From contig NZ_KB911579.1 in assembly GCF_000383575.1 (NCBI RefSeq), positions 5,326,337 to 5,390,336 on the forward strand: a stretch of DNA of 64,000 nucleotides, given 5' to 3'. Source of the DNA: Salinispora oceanensis. GTDB lineage: Bacteria > Actinomycetota > Actinomycetes > Mycobacteriales > Micromonosporaceae. Each line of letters opens with the position of its first letter. The stretch's first letter is position 1. Below, piece after piece: positions 41,882 through 51,020 of the stretch. Under the pieces are notes generated by a model. It saw only the letters and a program-made list of their open reading frames with translations. It was not told the origin of the DNA and searched no databases. The position numbers and the translations under genes are program-made.

Positions 41882-44092
41882 ATGATCCGCACCACCCTAC
41901 CGCCCGACACATTCGCCGCCTCGTCGCTCACCCAGTGGGAGTTCTCTCCCACTGCGGCGGACGGGGCGACGAACCTCCTCACCGCACCCGCCGACGCTCT
42001 CTTCCTCGGCCTGCTGCGTAACCAGGAATCCGAACCGGCCCTCCTGGCCGCGCGGCGTGTCCTGGCCGCTTTTCTCGAAGGTGAGCGCCAGTCAGCCGAG
42101 CCACCCATTGCCGTCAGCGCCGACGCCATTGCCGAGCAGGTAGCGGCCGTCCGCACCCGCATCACGACCAGCATCGACGCGTTCGCCTCCGCTGAGCCGC
42201 AGGCGCGTACGGCGGTTCTACGACAACGTGCCCCGCTGGCCCTGCTCTCCGGGTGTTGGCTGGACAACGTCTCGCAGCCGGCCACCCAGCCTGCGCTGAT
42301 TGTAAACCGCCTATTCGTACACCACTTTGCCCTTCGGGGGCAGGGAGTCCCAGCTCGGTCATTGCCACACACTCGCCGGCGGATGCTCGAGTCGCACGGG
42401 ATCTACCTGCCCAACCTAGCTGCGACGGACCTATCCCAGCAGACCGGCATGCGTCGACTGACTGCCCTACATGCTGCCTTCTACCTGGCACTGTCGCGCT
42501 TTCCCGCAAGCTTCCTACCCGAGGTGGTGGGGGTGCACTTCGCGTTTTTTGCCCTCGGTGTCGACGACCGTTTGCTCCATACGGAGCCGGCGCTCGACGA
42601 GTCCGAGCTACGGGCCGTGCTGGCGGAGTACCTACACCTCACCGAGGGTCACGAGGACGGCGCGATGCTGCGCCAACGTGTGCTCTCGGCCGTCCGGTTG
42701 GTGCTGACACTCGAGATTGAGCACGTCGAGATGCTGGGCGAGCTGGCCGCGCGGCAGGCCGGCCTGTCACTGGAAGGTCGGGTCGCCGAGATCGTGGAAC
42801 GCCATGCGCGGTACGCCGGTCGTCAACACGGGCGGGTACGCCTCGGCGACCGGCTGCTCAGCGACGTCCTGGATGATCCTGATTTTGACCTCGCCGCGTT
42901 CGTGTCCGAGCTCCGTGGCTCCCGGCACTTCCAACCGCTGCGTGCCGGCGGCTGTCGATTCCTCCGCGCGATCAAGTTCGGCGGCCCAATGTTTGGCGTA
43001 TTCGACGAGAGCGAGGCCGCCGTCTTCAGGACTTGGGCCGCAGCGATCGAAGCCGGCGAGCCCGCTGGTCAGCTCACCCCGAACCACGTCGGTGACGACC
43101 GTGCCGCGCTCTGGACGCAGCGACTGCGCGAGGCTAAAACGGACGCGACCGTGCTCACCGAGCCCGTGGTACCCAATGACCGAGTGTTGTTCTACCGGCT
43201 TGTGAACATCGAACACTTCGCCAACACACTGCCACAGGCCCGGCAGCGAGCCGAGCGGGGTCTCGACGCCGCCGAGGTGCTGTTCGAGCACGGTGCTGGG
43301 GGCCGGTACACCGACGCAAGCTGGTTCGACTACCACCCGGACGCGCTGCGCGACCGCGTCGATCGGATCTACTGGCAGAAACTAGTGGAGCCGTTTCGGC
43401 CACTGACCGAGATTCCGGACCGGGACGCTGTGGTGTTCGGGCAAAAGGTGTTCGGGCTGGGCAGCCTCATTGACGGCACCTGGGCGTACCGTATCGGCAA
43501 CCTCGGTCGTTATGAGCGCCCCAGCGATGGCATGCTATTCTCGATCTACGCCGATGAAATGGGTCGTGGTGACCTGGAAAAGAACCACATCACCCTGATT
43601 CACCGGGTCCTGCGTAGCATGTCGATCGAGCTGCCACACATCCGCGATGAGGCATTCCTAGACCAGGACGAGCTTCCTGACCACCTCTACGGCTTCGCGG
43701 TGCATCAGATCTGCCTGGCGTTGTTCCCGGATAGCCTCTACGAGGAAATTCTCGGCTACAACCTTGGCATCGAGATGTTCGGGCTCGGTGAGATGCGCCT
43801 CCAGGAGATGCAAAAACTACGTCGCTACGGCTTTGATGTCGGCTACGAGGAAGCGCACTTGTCGATAGACAACTACTCGGCCGGCCACGCCCGGCAGTCC
43901 ATAGATTTGATCGTGTCCTACCTTGACGACGTCGAGCGGCAGCTAGGCACCGTGGTCCGTGATCAGCAGTGGCGGCGGATCTGGCGGGGCTACGCCTCCT
44001 TCGCATACTTCGTGGAACACGAACTGGTTGAGCGCCTGCCAGCGCAGCTTGCCCCTTCCTTGCCAACCAACGATACCGACCTGCTGATCTGA
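41882..44092 (+). CDS. Large haem-oxygenase-like diiron (HDO) family protein
   Basis: 736 residues. The C-terminal third has the iron-containing redox enzyme (PF14518-type) pattern: YADEMGRGDLEKNH (Glu, His), LGIEMFGLGEM (Glu) and EEAHLSIDNYSAGHA (His, Asp, His), a full set of likely diiron ligands. The N-terminal half repeats the helical layout in weaker form (LALSRFPASFLPEVVGVHFA, VLTLEIEHVEML), so two HDO-like halves seem present with only the second complete. HDO enzymes do N-oxygenation, fragmentation or decarboxylation. Here it may oxidise a hydrazine, amine or acyl chain; the reaction is not known. 54 bases after the KAS III gene. Confidence 0.72.
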   Translation: MIRTTLPPDTFAASSLTQWEFSPTAADGATNLLTAPADALFLGLLRNQESEPALLAARRVLAAFLEGERQSAEPPIAVSADAIAEQVAAVRTRITTSIDAFASAEPQARTAVLRQRAPLALLSGCWLDNVSQPATQPALIVNRLFVHHFALRGQGVPARSLPHTRRRMLESHGIYLPNLAATDLSQQTGMRRLTALHAAFYLALSRFPASFLPEVVGVHFAFFALGVDDRLLHTEPALDESELRAVLAEYLHLTEGHEDGAMLRQRVLSAVRLVLTLEIEHVEMLGELAARQAGLSLEGRVAEIVERHARYAGRQHGRVRLGDRLLSDVLDDPDFDLAAFVSELRGSRHFQPLRAGGCRFLRAIKFGGPMFGVFDESEAAVFRTWAAAIEAGEPAGQLTPNHVGDDRAALWTQRLREAKTDATVLTEPVVPNDRVLFYRLVNIEHFANTLPQARQRAERGLDAAEVLFEHGAGGRYTDASWFDYHPDALRDRVDRIYWQKLVEPFRPLTEIPDRDAVVFGQKVFGLGSLIDGTWAYRIGNLGRYERPSDGMLFSIYADEMGRGDLEKNHITLIHRVLRSMSIELPHIRDEAFLDQDELPDHLYGFAVHQICLALFPDSLYEEILGYNLGIEMFGLGEMRLQEMQKLRRYGFDVGYEEAHLSIDNYSAGHARQSIDLIVSYLDDVERQLGTVVRDQQWRRIWRGYASFAYFVEHELVERLPAQLAPSLPTNDTDLLI

Positions 44093-44118
44093 CCACCCTG
44101 CGCTCCCGGAGGCCCCCT

Positions 44119-45321
44119 GTGAGGCAACTGCCCGGACGGCACGACGAGGCCCTACTAGCACTCCCGTTCTTCGAACCGCGTCACGTCGACCTGGCACACA
44201 CCGTCGACCGCTGGTGCGACGCGCACATCGACCTGTGGAGCGACTGCCGAGCCGACACCGACCCGGACAAGATCGGCCGGCGTGTCCTCAAGGCGCTCGG
44301 ATCCGACGGCAGGCTGGAGTTCCTGCGGCCGGACGCGTCAGACAGCATCGCCGCCGATGGCGACCTTCGGTCGCTCTGCCTGGCCCGCGAGGCCCTGGCC
44401 TACGCCGACGACCTGGCAGACTTCACCTTCTCCATCCAGGCGCTGGCTGCGACACCGGTCCTGAGGCATGGCACTGACGAGCAACGCCGCCGCTGGCTGC
44501 CGGACATGGCCACCGGAGACCTGGCCGGTTGCTTCGCCGTGTCCGAGGAGGATGCCGGGTCGGACCTCGCCGCCATTAGCTTGTGTGCACAACGAGTCGA
44601 TGCCGGGTACCGCCTCGACGGCAGGAAGGCGTGGATCGCCAACGGCACGATCGCCGGGTTGTACTGCGTGATTGCGCGAACTGGTGATGGGCCGGGGGCA
44701 CTGGGACTGACGGCCTTCCTGGTGCCGGCCACGACGCCTGGCGTTAGGGTCGAGCCGGTCGCCGCAATCGCCGCTCGCTCTTTCTGTCACCTGGTATTCG
44801 ACGGCTGCGTCATACCCGAGAACGCGGTCCTAGGCCGGGTGGGGGGCGGCTTTGCCATCGCGATGGAGCTGCTGGAACGGTTCCGGATGACCGTAGGTGC
44901 CGCCGCAGTAGGGTTCGCGCGACGAGCCCTCGACACCGCTTTGGCGAGGGCCCGCAGCCGCAAGGTCTCCAGTGGGCAGTTGTTCGACCTGCCGACGGTG
45001 CGGGCGACGTTCGCCGACATGGAGGTGCAACTAAACGCCGCAGCACTGCTCGTCGGGCGAGCGGCGTGGGAAGCCGACCGCGGCAACCGGAACTTTGGCC
45101 GACATTCGAGCATAGCGAAGCTGTATGCCACCGAGGCGGCACAGGAAATCGTGGATGCGGCAGTGCAGCTGCACGGTGCCGCCGGGCTGGTCGCCGACAG
45201 CGTGCCGGAACGGTTATACCGGCAGATCCGTTCGCTCCGAATCTACGAAGGGACCTCAGAGGTCCAAAAGGTCATCATCGCGAATACGATCGACGCGCAA
45301 CGCGCAGAACGCATCAGCTGA
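44119..45321 (+). CDS. Acyl-CoA (or acyl-carrier) dehydrogenase
   Basis: 400 residues with the full ACAD fold. FAD-binding loops: CFAVSEEDAGSDLAAI and KAWIANGTIAGLY; C-terminal LHGAAGLVADSVPERLYRQI and the catalytic-base loop IYEGTSEVQK. GTG at 44119 with GGAGG eight bases upstream. Cluster ACADs can oxidise carrier-bound amino or hydrazino acids (C-N or N-N desaturation), as proposed in triacsin-type routes; ordinary alpha,beta-desaturation is equally possible. Encoded between the HDO protein and the P450. Confidence 0.85.
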   Translation: MRQLPGRHDEALLALPFFEPRHVDLAHTVDRWCDAHIDLWSDCRADTDPDKIGRRVLKALGSDGRLEFLRPDASDSIAADGDLRSLCLAREALAYADDLADFTFSIQALAATPVLRHGTDEQRRRWLPDMATGDLAGCFAVSEEDAGSDLAAISLCAQRVDAGYRLDGRKAWIANGTIAGLYCVIARTGDGPGALGLTAFLVPATTPGVRVEPVAAIAARSFCHLVFDGCVIPENAVLGRVGGGFAIAMELLERFRMTVGAAAVGFARRALDTALARARSRKVSSGQLFDLPTVRATFADMEVQLNAAALLVGRAAWEADRGNRNFGRHSSIAKLYATEAAQEIVDAAVQLHGAAGLVADSVPERLYRQIRSLRIYEGTSEVQKVIIANTIDAQRAERIS

Positions 45322-45364
45322 CTAGGTCGTCGTGAATCCGTTCCAGGAGATCTCGGGAGTGTAC

Positions 45365-46501
45365 ATGCCATCGCCCGTCGGGGCCGTCGTCCACCCGAAC
45401 CCGTACCCGTACTACGCCGCCATGGTGGCGGAGCGCCCGTTTCACTTCGACGAGCAACTCGATACCTGGGTGGCGGCATCGGCTGCGGCGGCGCAGGCCG
45501 TACTGGCCGCCCCAGGTTGCCGGGTTCGTCCGCCTCACGAACCGGTACCGCAAGGTATCACCGGCACACCGGCCGGCGACGTGTTCGGCAACCTGGTGCG
45601 GATGACCGACGGCGAGCCACAGCACCGGCTCAAGGCGATCGTCACCCAGACCCTCGGAGCCATCGATCGGTCAGCTGTCGCCGCGACGGCGATGCAGCGC
45701 GCCCGCCAGGTCCTCAACGACTCAGTCCGCACACCGTACGAGCAGTTGATGTTCGAACTGCCAGCCCAGGTCGTGGCAACACTGTGCGGCCTCGACCCAG
45801 CTGCCGGTGGTGAGGCCACCCGGCTGGTGGGCCACTTCGTGCAGTGCATTCCCGCCACCGCCTCCCCTGAGCAACAGCAGCGGGCAGCCCAGGCAGCCGC
45901 AGGCCTGCAGGAGCTACTCGGCCCGAAGCTCGATGACACACAGCACGGTCTCCTCGGCGAATTGGTGCGGATGGCAACACACGTCGGCTGGACGGACCGA
46001 GCACCCCTGCTGGCCAACGGAATCGGCTTCCTGTCCCAAACCTATGACGCCACCGCCGCTCTGATGGGCAACACCCTGCTGGCGCTGTCCCAGCAGGAAT
46101 GTGAGCTGCCCACCAGCGAGATGGCCCTACAGCGATTCGTGCGGGAGGTCATCCGCCACGACGCCCCGATCCAGAACACCCGTCGCTTCACCGCGACGCC
46201 GATCCGGCACGGCGACGTCGAGGTGCCGGCCGGGCAGGCCGTCCTCGTGCTGCTCGCCGCCGCCAATCGCGATCCGGCTGCCAACCCCGACCCCCACATG
46301 TTCCGCGCCGACCGAACCACCCCCAACGTGTTTACCTTCAGCGCAGGAGCACACCATTGCCCCGGCGAAACGCTGGCTGTGACCATCGTGACGACAGTCG
46401 TCGAGCAGCTACTGAGGGTTGGCTTCGATCCGGCGAAATTGTCCACACGGGTGACCTACCGGCCGTCGCCGAACGCGCGCATCCCCGTACTCACCGAATA
46501 G
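45365..46501 (+). CDS. Cytochrome P450
   Basis: About 378 residues. The haem-ligand loop reads FTFSAGAHHCPGETLA, with Cys in the right place though with Ser instead of the usual Gly early in the loop. K-helix ExxR is in FVREVIRHDAPIQNTRR. The I-helix segment (GIGFLSQTYDATAALMGN) lacks the usual acid-Thr pair (AGxDT), so oxygen activation may differ. ATG at 45365 was chosen (GGGAG five bases before); a GTG at 45332 is in frame. It would hydroxylate, couple or desaturate the product; substrate unknown. Confidence 0.82.
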   Translation: MPSPVGAVVHPNPYPYYAAMVAERPFHFDEQLDTWVAASAAAAQAVLAAPGCRVRPPHEPVPQGITGTPAGDVFGNLVRMTDGEPQHRLKAIVTQTLGAIDRSAVAATAMQRARQVLNDSVRTPYEQLMFELPAQVVATLCGLDPAAGGEATRLVGHFVQCIPATASPEQQQRAAQAAAGLQELLGPKLDDTQHGLLGELVRMATHVGWTDRAPLLANGIGFLSQTYDATAALMGNTLLALSQQECELPTSEMALQRFVREVIRHDAPIQNTRRFTATPIRHGDVEVPAGQAVLVLLAAANRDPAANPDPHMFRADRTTPNVFTFSAGAHHCPGETLAVTIVTTVVEQLLRVGFDPAKLSTRVTYRPSPNARIPVLTE

Positions 46502-46582
46502 TCCGGCATTTGATCGGCTGAGCCGGGCACGGCTCTGAAAGACCGTATCCGCGACAGCCCTTTCGGCAAGAGAGGACACCAC

Positions 46583-47647
46583 ATGGCAGATCAGGTGACC
46601 TTATGGGTGCGTCATGAGAATCGTCCGACCGAGCAACGCACGCCGATCACGCCGCAGGACGCGGGCGCGCTGATCACGGACGGTCTACGGATCTACGTCG
46701 AGCCCTCTGCACAGCGGATCTTTCCGGCGTCGATGTATGCCGAGGTAGGCTGCCACGTCGCGCCTGCGGGCAGCTGGGTGGACGCGCCGGTCGACGCGTA
46801 CATCCTCGGGCTAAAGGAGCTGCCGGCTCAGCCGGCCGCGCTGAGGCACCGGCACATCTTCTTCGGTCACGCGTTCAAGGGACAACGCGATAGCAAGAAG
46901 CTGCTCCGCCGCTTCGCGCTCGGCGGCGGTACGCTGCTGGACCTGGAACACCTCGTAGACGAATCTGGACGTCGGCTCGTCGCCTTCGGATACTGGGCCG
47001 GGTACGTCGGCGCCGCCTTGGCCTTACTCCATGCGCGAGGACGGCTGCCCCGCCCACTCTCACCCACGACGAAAGCGGCCCTCGACGCCGCGCTCCGCTC
47101 GCCCGACGACGCGGAGATCCAGCGGGTACTCGTGCTCGGTGCACGGGGCCGCTGCGGCAGCGGTGCCTGCGCCGCCGCAGCCGTGGCCGACGCGAAGGTC
47201 ACCGCGTGGGACGTAGCGGAGACGCAGGCCCTTGATCGGACAACGCTGCTGCGTCACGACATGCTAGTCAACACGATCTTCACCACCGCACCGATTGATT
47301 CATTCGTCCGCGTCGAGGACGTGGCAAATCCAGCTCGGCGGCTACACACCATCAGTGACGTCACATGCGACATCACCTCTCCGTGCAACGCGTTGCCAGT
47401 CATCCAGTCCGCGACCAGTTGGTCCGACCCGGTCCAGCGCCTGCACGCCGACCCTCCGCTCGACGTCATTGCTATCGACAACCTGCCGTCGTTGCTGCCG
47501 GCCGAGTCCAGCATTGCCTTCTCCGCTGCCTTATCGCCGCTCTTGGCCCAGCTTGCCGAACTCGGTCCAATGTGGCGACGCTGCCGGGGGGCGTTTGAAC
47601 GAGCACTCGCCCAGAATAATGAAAATGGGGAATTTGCCGATGTCTAA
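46583..47647 (+). CDS. Saccharopine dehydrogenase, L-lysine-forming (Lys1-like)
   Basis: 354 residues. The match to fungal Lys1 is clear from motifs: N-terminal KELPAQPA and FGHAFKGQ, Rossmann VLVLGARGRCGSGACAAA with WDVAET, and the block ARRLHTISDVTCDITSPCNA then VIAIDNLPSLLPAESS. Lys1 splits saccharopine into lysine and 2-oxoglutarate with NAD+. Such enzymes are uncommon in actinomycete lysine synthesis, which uses the DAP route, so a cluster-specific role is likely. It contains three TTA codons (46601, 47024, 47531), the first at codon 7, so bldA-type control is possible. It overlaps the next gene by 8 bases. Confidence 0.85.
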   Translation: MADQVTLWVRHENRPTEQRTPITPQDAGALITDGLRIYVEPSAQRIFPASMYAEVGCHVAPAGSWVDAPVDAYILGLKELPAQPAALRHRHIFFGHAFKGQRDSKKLLRRFALGGGTLLDLEHLVDESGRRLVAFGYWAGYVGAALALLHARGRLPRPLSPTTKAALDAALRSPDDAEIQRVLVLGARGRCGSGACAAAAVADAKVTAWDVAETQALDRTTLLRHDMLVNTIFTTAPIDSFVRVEDVANPARRLHTISDVTCDITSPCNALPVIQSATSWSDPVQRLHADPPLDVIAIDNLPSLLPAESSIAFSAALSPLLAQLAELGPMWRRCRGAFERALAQNNENGEFADV

Positions 47648-48809
47648 AACGATTCGAGCAAGCGGTACTCTGCACTGGGTCGGTGTAGGCCTGTCCACCG
47701 GCAGTGGGCTGCGCGTCTTGGCCAACCGGGCGAACCGCGTGATGTTGTGGGGTCGCCGACCAGATCGGGTTCAGGCCTGCATCGAGCGACTGGGATTACG
47801 CGGGCAGGTGCATCCCAACGCCCTCTCCGCTGACGCTCTGGAATCCGCCGTCGGTCCGGGGGACGTGGTGGTGTCAATGCTGCCGACCACCGAGCATGTC
47901 AGCCTGCTGCAGCTGTGCCTGCGCCGCGGAGCGCACTTTGCCTGCTCCAGCTACGTTTCTGAGAGCATCGCCCACCTCGCCAAGCAGGCGGCGGAGCGCG
48001 GGCTCACGGTCCTGACCGAAGCCGGCCTCGACCCGGGCATCGATCACCTCTTCGCCCATGACCTGATGGCACTGTCTCTCACCGAAACAGGTGACGACTC
48101 GGCGGACGCCGTCTTCACCTCGTACTGTGGTGGCATCCCCGAGAAGCCAAACGGGTTCCGGTACCGGTTCAGTTGGGCGCCGCACGGCGTTCTGGCCGCG
48201 TTGCGCACCCCAGCGCGCTACATCGAAGGCGGTGCCGAGCGCGTCGTCGATCGACCCTGGGAGGCCGTTCAACGGCATATCGTTGCAGGCGAAGCGTTCG
48301 AGGTGTACCCGAACCGTGACAGCCTGCCGTTCGTCACCCAGTACCACATTCCGCCGAGTTGGCGGCTTCGCCAGTTCGTGCGCGGCACTCTTCGCCTCGC
48401 CGGCTGGCATCAGGCCTGGTCCGAGGTGTTCGACGTGCTTGCCGACGAGGACGCGGAAAAAATCCGGGAACTCGCTAACACTCTTGCCGCCCGTTATCCC
48501 ACGACCAGCATGGATCGGGACCGAGTGGTGCTCACCGTGGCGCTCACCCTCAGCGGCGCGACCGGGCGCTCTTGGCACGGAGAATACCTGCTCGACATGG
48601 TTGGCAGTGACGCAGAGAGTGCGATGGCCACATGCGTTTCGGTTTCCCTGGCCGTCGGCGTCTGCGAGGTGCTGGACGGACGAACCGGGACTGGTCTGCG
48701 CCGCGCCGGCGGCGACACCGCCGAGACCAGCCGCTGGTTGGCGGGCCTGCGTGAGCACGGAATATCTTTCACCCGCCGGATCGGAAGTGACAGAGGCTCC
48801 TCCCGGTAG
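47640..48809 (+). CDS. Saccharopine dehydrogenase, glutamate-condensing (Lys9-like)
   Basis: 389 residues. It follows fungal Lys9: N-terminal Rossmann VGVGLSTGSGLRVL, EAGLDPGIDHLFAHDLM, TSYCGGIPEKPNGFRYRFSW, GVLAALRTPARY, VYPNRDSLPF and RGTLRLAGW. Lys9 joins 2-aminoadipate 6-semialdehyde with glutamate, using NADPH, to saccharopine. With the upstream Lys1-like gene this would turn the semialdehyde left after hydrazine release back into lysine. ATG at 47640 inside the end of the previous gene; GGGGAA precedes it. Last gene of the plus arm, before the IS remnant. Confidence 0.85.
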   Translation: MSKTIRASGTLHWVGVGLSTGSGLRVLANRANRVMLWGRRPDRVQACIERLGLRGQVHPNALSADALESAVGPGDVVVSMLPTTEHVSLLQLCLRRGAHFACSSYVSESIAHLAKQAAERGLTVLTEAGLDPGIDHLFAHDLMALSLTETGDDSADAVFTSYCGGIPEKPNGFRYRFSWAPHGVLAALRTPARYIEGGAERVVDRPWEAVQRHIVAGEAFEVYPNRDSLPFVTQYHIPPSWRLRQFVRGTLRLAGWHQAWSEVFDVLADEDAEKIRELANTLAARYPTTSMDRDRVVLTVALTLSGATGRSWHGEYLLDMVGSDAESAMATCVSVSLAVGVCEVLDGRTGTGLRRAGGDTAETSRWLAGLREHGISFTRRIGSDRGSSR

Positions 48810-48884
48810 CCCTATCTGTCAGGCTGAGATGAGACAGCCTTCCCGAGTGAGCGAGGCTCGACGGGTAGCAGGAAGAGGATCATC

Positions 48885-49893
48885 GTAACGCTACCCAGCA
48901 AGCCCGGTGAGCAGGGCGGACGGCCGAAGCGTCGGACGTTCACCGCGGAGTACAAGCTGCGGATCGTGGCGGAGTACGACGCGGCGAAGGCCTCGGGTGA
49001 GGGGTCGGCGATCCTGCGCCGGGAAGGCCTCTACCACTCACACATTCTGGAGTGGCGGGCCGCCCGAGACGCTGGCGCGTTGACTGCTCTGGGCACCCGC
49101 AAGAGCCCGGTGCCCGAGGGCCGGCGCCGCAGCGCCAAGGCCGCCGAGTTGGAATGATTGCGGCGGCGTAACGAGCGTCTGGAAGCGGACTTGGCGCCGA
49201 CGAAGACCGCGTTGGAGATCATGGAAAGGCGCACGCGCTCTTGGAGACGTTGTCCGAGAGCGCGGACGACACGCTGCGGCCGCGCAGGCGCTGACCGCCG
49301 CGTTCGGCGAGTTGGCGCCGGTGGGGGGTGGCCGGGGCGTGTCGGTTGACCGGCCGCTCCCGCGCCACGCACTACCGGCGCCAGCAGCCACCTTTGGTGT
49401 CGCGTCCGCTGCGGCCAAAGACGCCTCCGCCGTCGAACTTTCCGCCGCTGAGTGCCGCGCGGCGCTGGAGGTGCTGCACCGCGACGAGTACGCGGACATG
49501 TCCGTGGCGCAGGTGTGGGCGAGAGATCTCGACAGCGGCCGCTACTGGTGTTCGCAGTCCACGATGTACCGCGTCCTGCGCGAAGCCGGGCAGAGCCGGG
49601 AACGCCGCCGGTAGGCCACCCATCCCGCCCGGACGATCCCGCAGTTGGCCACGACCGGGCCGTCGCAGGTCTGGTCATGGGGCATGATCCGCCTGAAAGC
49701 CACAGAGCGGGGCGTGTTCTACCACCTATATATGATCATTGACATGTACTCCCGATACGTCGTCGGCTGGCACGTCGCCACCGGCGAGGACTCCATGCTC
49801 GCCCGCGAGGTGATCGATGACGCCATCGCCCGCAACGGCGTACGGCCTGGGTTCTTACCCGTCGATCGTGGCTCCTTGATGACCTCGAAACCC
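48885..49893 (+). mobile_element. Decayed IS3-family element (orfA and orfB remnants)
   Basis: The orfA part reads RRTFTAEYKLRIVAEYDAA and LRREGLYHSHILEWRAARD, typical of IS3-family OrfA. Its expected start is GTA at 48885 after GGAAGAGG, as if a GTG had mutated. A TGA at 49155-49157 interrupts LE-stop-LRRRNERLEADL. The orfB part is in several frames: CSQSTMYRVLREAGQSRERR, a stop at 49612, then SQVWSWGMIRLKATERGVFY and YMIIDMYSRYVVGWHVA with the first catalytic-core Asp region. It ends abruptly near 49893 after DRGSLMTSKPV. No terminal repeats could be defined. Not functional. Confidence 0.75.
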
Positions 49894-50362
49894 GTGCGCG
49901 GCGACGAACGTCTCATCGCGGACTCCGTCCACGATTGTTTCGACCGGAAGGTGGGGCAGCGGCCGTAGGAGGAGGTCGGTGCGGGCCTGGAACGCGTGGC
50001 TCTCGGCCAGTTCGTCGCGGGTCATGAGCGGGTCGAAGGTGATATAGGTGAACCGGGTTGGTACCCCCAGTGCGGTCAGGGTCCGGATAGCCAGAGCGTT
50101 CTGCTCGGCTGTGGTCTCCTTGTTGAATCGCTCAAGGATCGACGTGACCCGGACTCGACCCCGAACAGCATGCGACGTAGTCCCCGCTGCAGCAGTCCGT
50201 GCCACATGTGGGCACGGTCGAGGTGCCACTGTCGGTCGCGGTGCCGGTCCACTACCTGGTCAACCCGGCATGACGACTCCCAGCGAAAGCCCGCCGAATG
50301 AAGAGTGTCGGCGACGGCCAAGGCCCGGGACGCGGTATCCGGGTCGCCGCCGATGAACTCTT
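49894..50362 (-). pseudogene. Truncated, frameshifted radical SAM protein
   Basis: From about 50362 the minus strand reads EEFIGGDPDTASRALAVADT and GLLQRGLRRMLFGVESGS, then after a frame change near 50150 SILERFNKETTAEQNALAIR and PTRFTYITFDPLMTRDELAE to about 49895. This is the middle of a B12-binding-type radical SAM enzyme. The N-terminus with the CxxxCxxC cluster site and the C-terminus are missing. Its end coincides with the break in the IS3 element, so one rearrangement probably removed both ends. Confidence 0.6.
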
Positions 50363-50363
50363 C

Positions 50364-51020
50364 CTACGGCACGGTGACCGCAGTCAGCACCATCCCCCGG
50401 GCCGTCAGGAACCGCCCGGCGAAGCCGGTCAGCGGCGGCCCACCGTCGGTGCGGCGCCCGTCCACGAGCAGTCGCGCTCGGAACGTGCGGGCCGCCGGGT
50501 CGATGGTCAGCTCCGCCTCGACGAAGTCGAGCATACGGCCGGTCAGCGGGTACCAGGCCTTGAACACTGACTCCTTGGCGCTGAACAGCAGACGCCCCCA
50601 GTGAATCGACGGGTAGGCCCGGCTCAGCGCGGCGAGCATGGCCGGCTCCCCGGCGACGGTCACCGCTTCGGACACGCCTTCCGGCAACGGCGCGTCCGGC
50701 TCGGCGTCGATGCCCAGGGCGGTCAGCTCCCCGTTCCGGGCCACCGCGGCAGCGCGGTAGCCGGCACAGTGGGTAATCGCGCCGACCACCCCGGCCGGCC
50801 AGATCGGTTCGCGCCGCGGTCCCGGCAGGATCGGCGCGGGCGGGATGCCGAGCTTGGCGAGCGCTTCGCGGGCACACCGCCGAGCGGTGACAAACTCCCG
50901 GCGGCGGCTGTCCACCGCCCGCGCCACCACCTGCTCCTCGCCGGGGAACACCGGCTCGCCGGCGATGTCGTCGAACGCTTCCGCCGAGACCACCGACGGC
51001 AGCAGCAGCTGTTCGATCAT
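50364..51020 (-). CDS. 4'-phosphopantetheinyl transferase (Sfp/EntD type)
   Basis: 218 residues. Motifs: VGAITHCAGYRAAAVA, LGIDAEPDAPLPEGV (Mg-binding Asp/Glu) and LLFSAKESVFKAWYPLTG (WxxKEA-type core). It transfers phosphopantetheine from CoA to carrier proteins, here the PKS ACPs and probably also the carriers of the hydrazine-type cluster. The ATG at 51020 overlaps the stop of the phosphoesterase (ATGA); the two genes are commonly paired in actinomycete clusters. Confidence 0.88.
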   Translation of the reverse strand: MIEQLLLPSVVSAEAFDDIAGEPVFPGEEQVVARAVDSRRREFVTARRCAREALAKLGIPPAPILPGPRREPIWPAGVVGAITHCAGYRAAAVARNGELTALGIDAEPDAPLPEGVSEAVTVAGEPAMLAALSRAYPSIHWGRLLFSAKESVFKAWYPLTGRMLDFVEAELTIDPAARTFRARLLVDGRRTDGGPPLTGFAGRFLTARGMVLTAVTVP

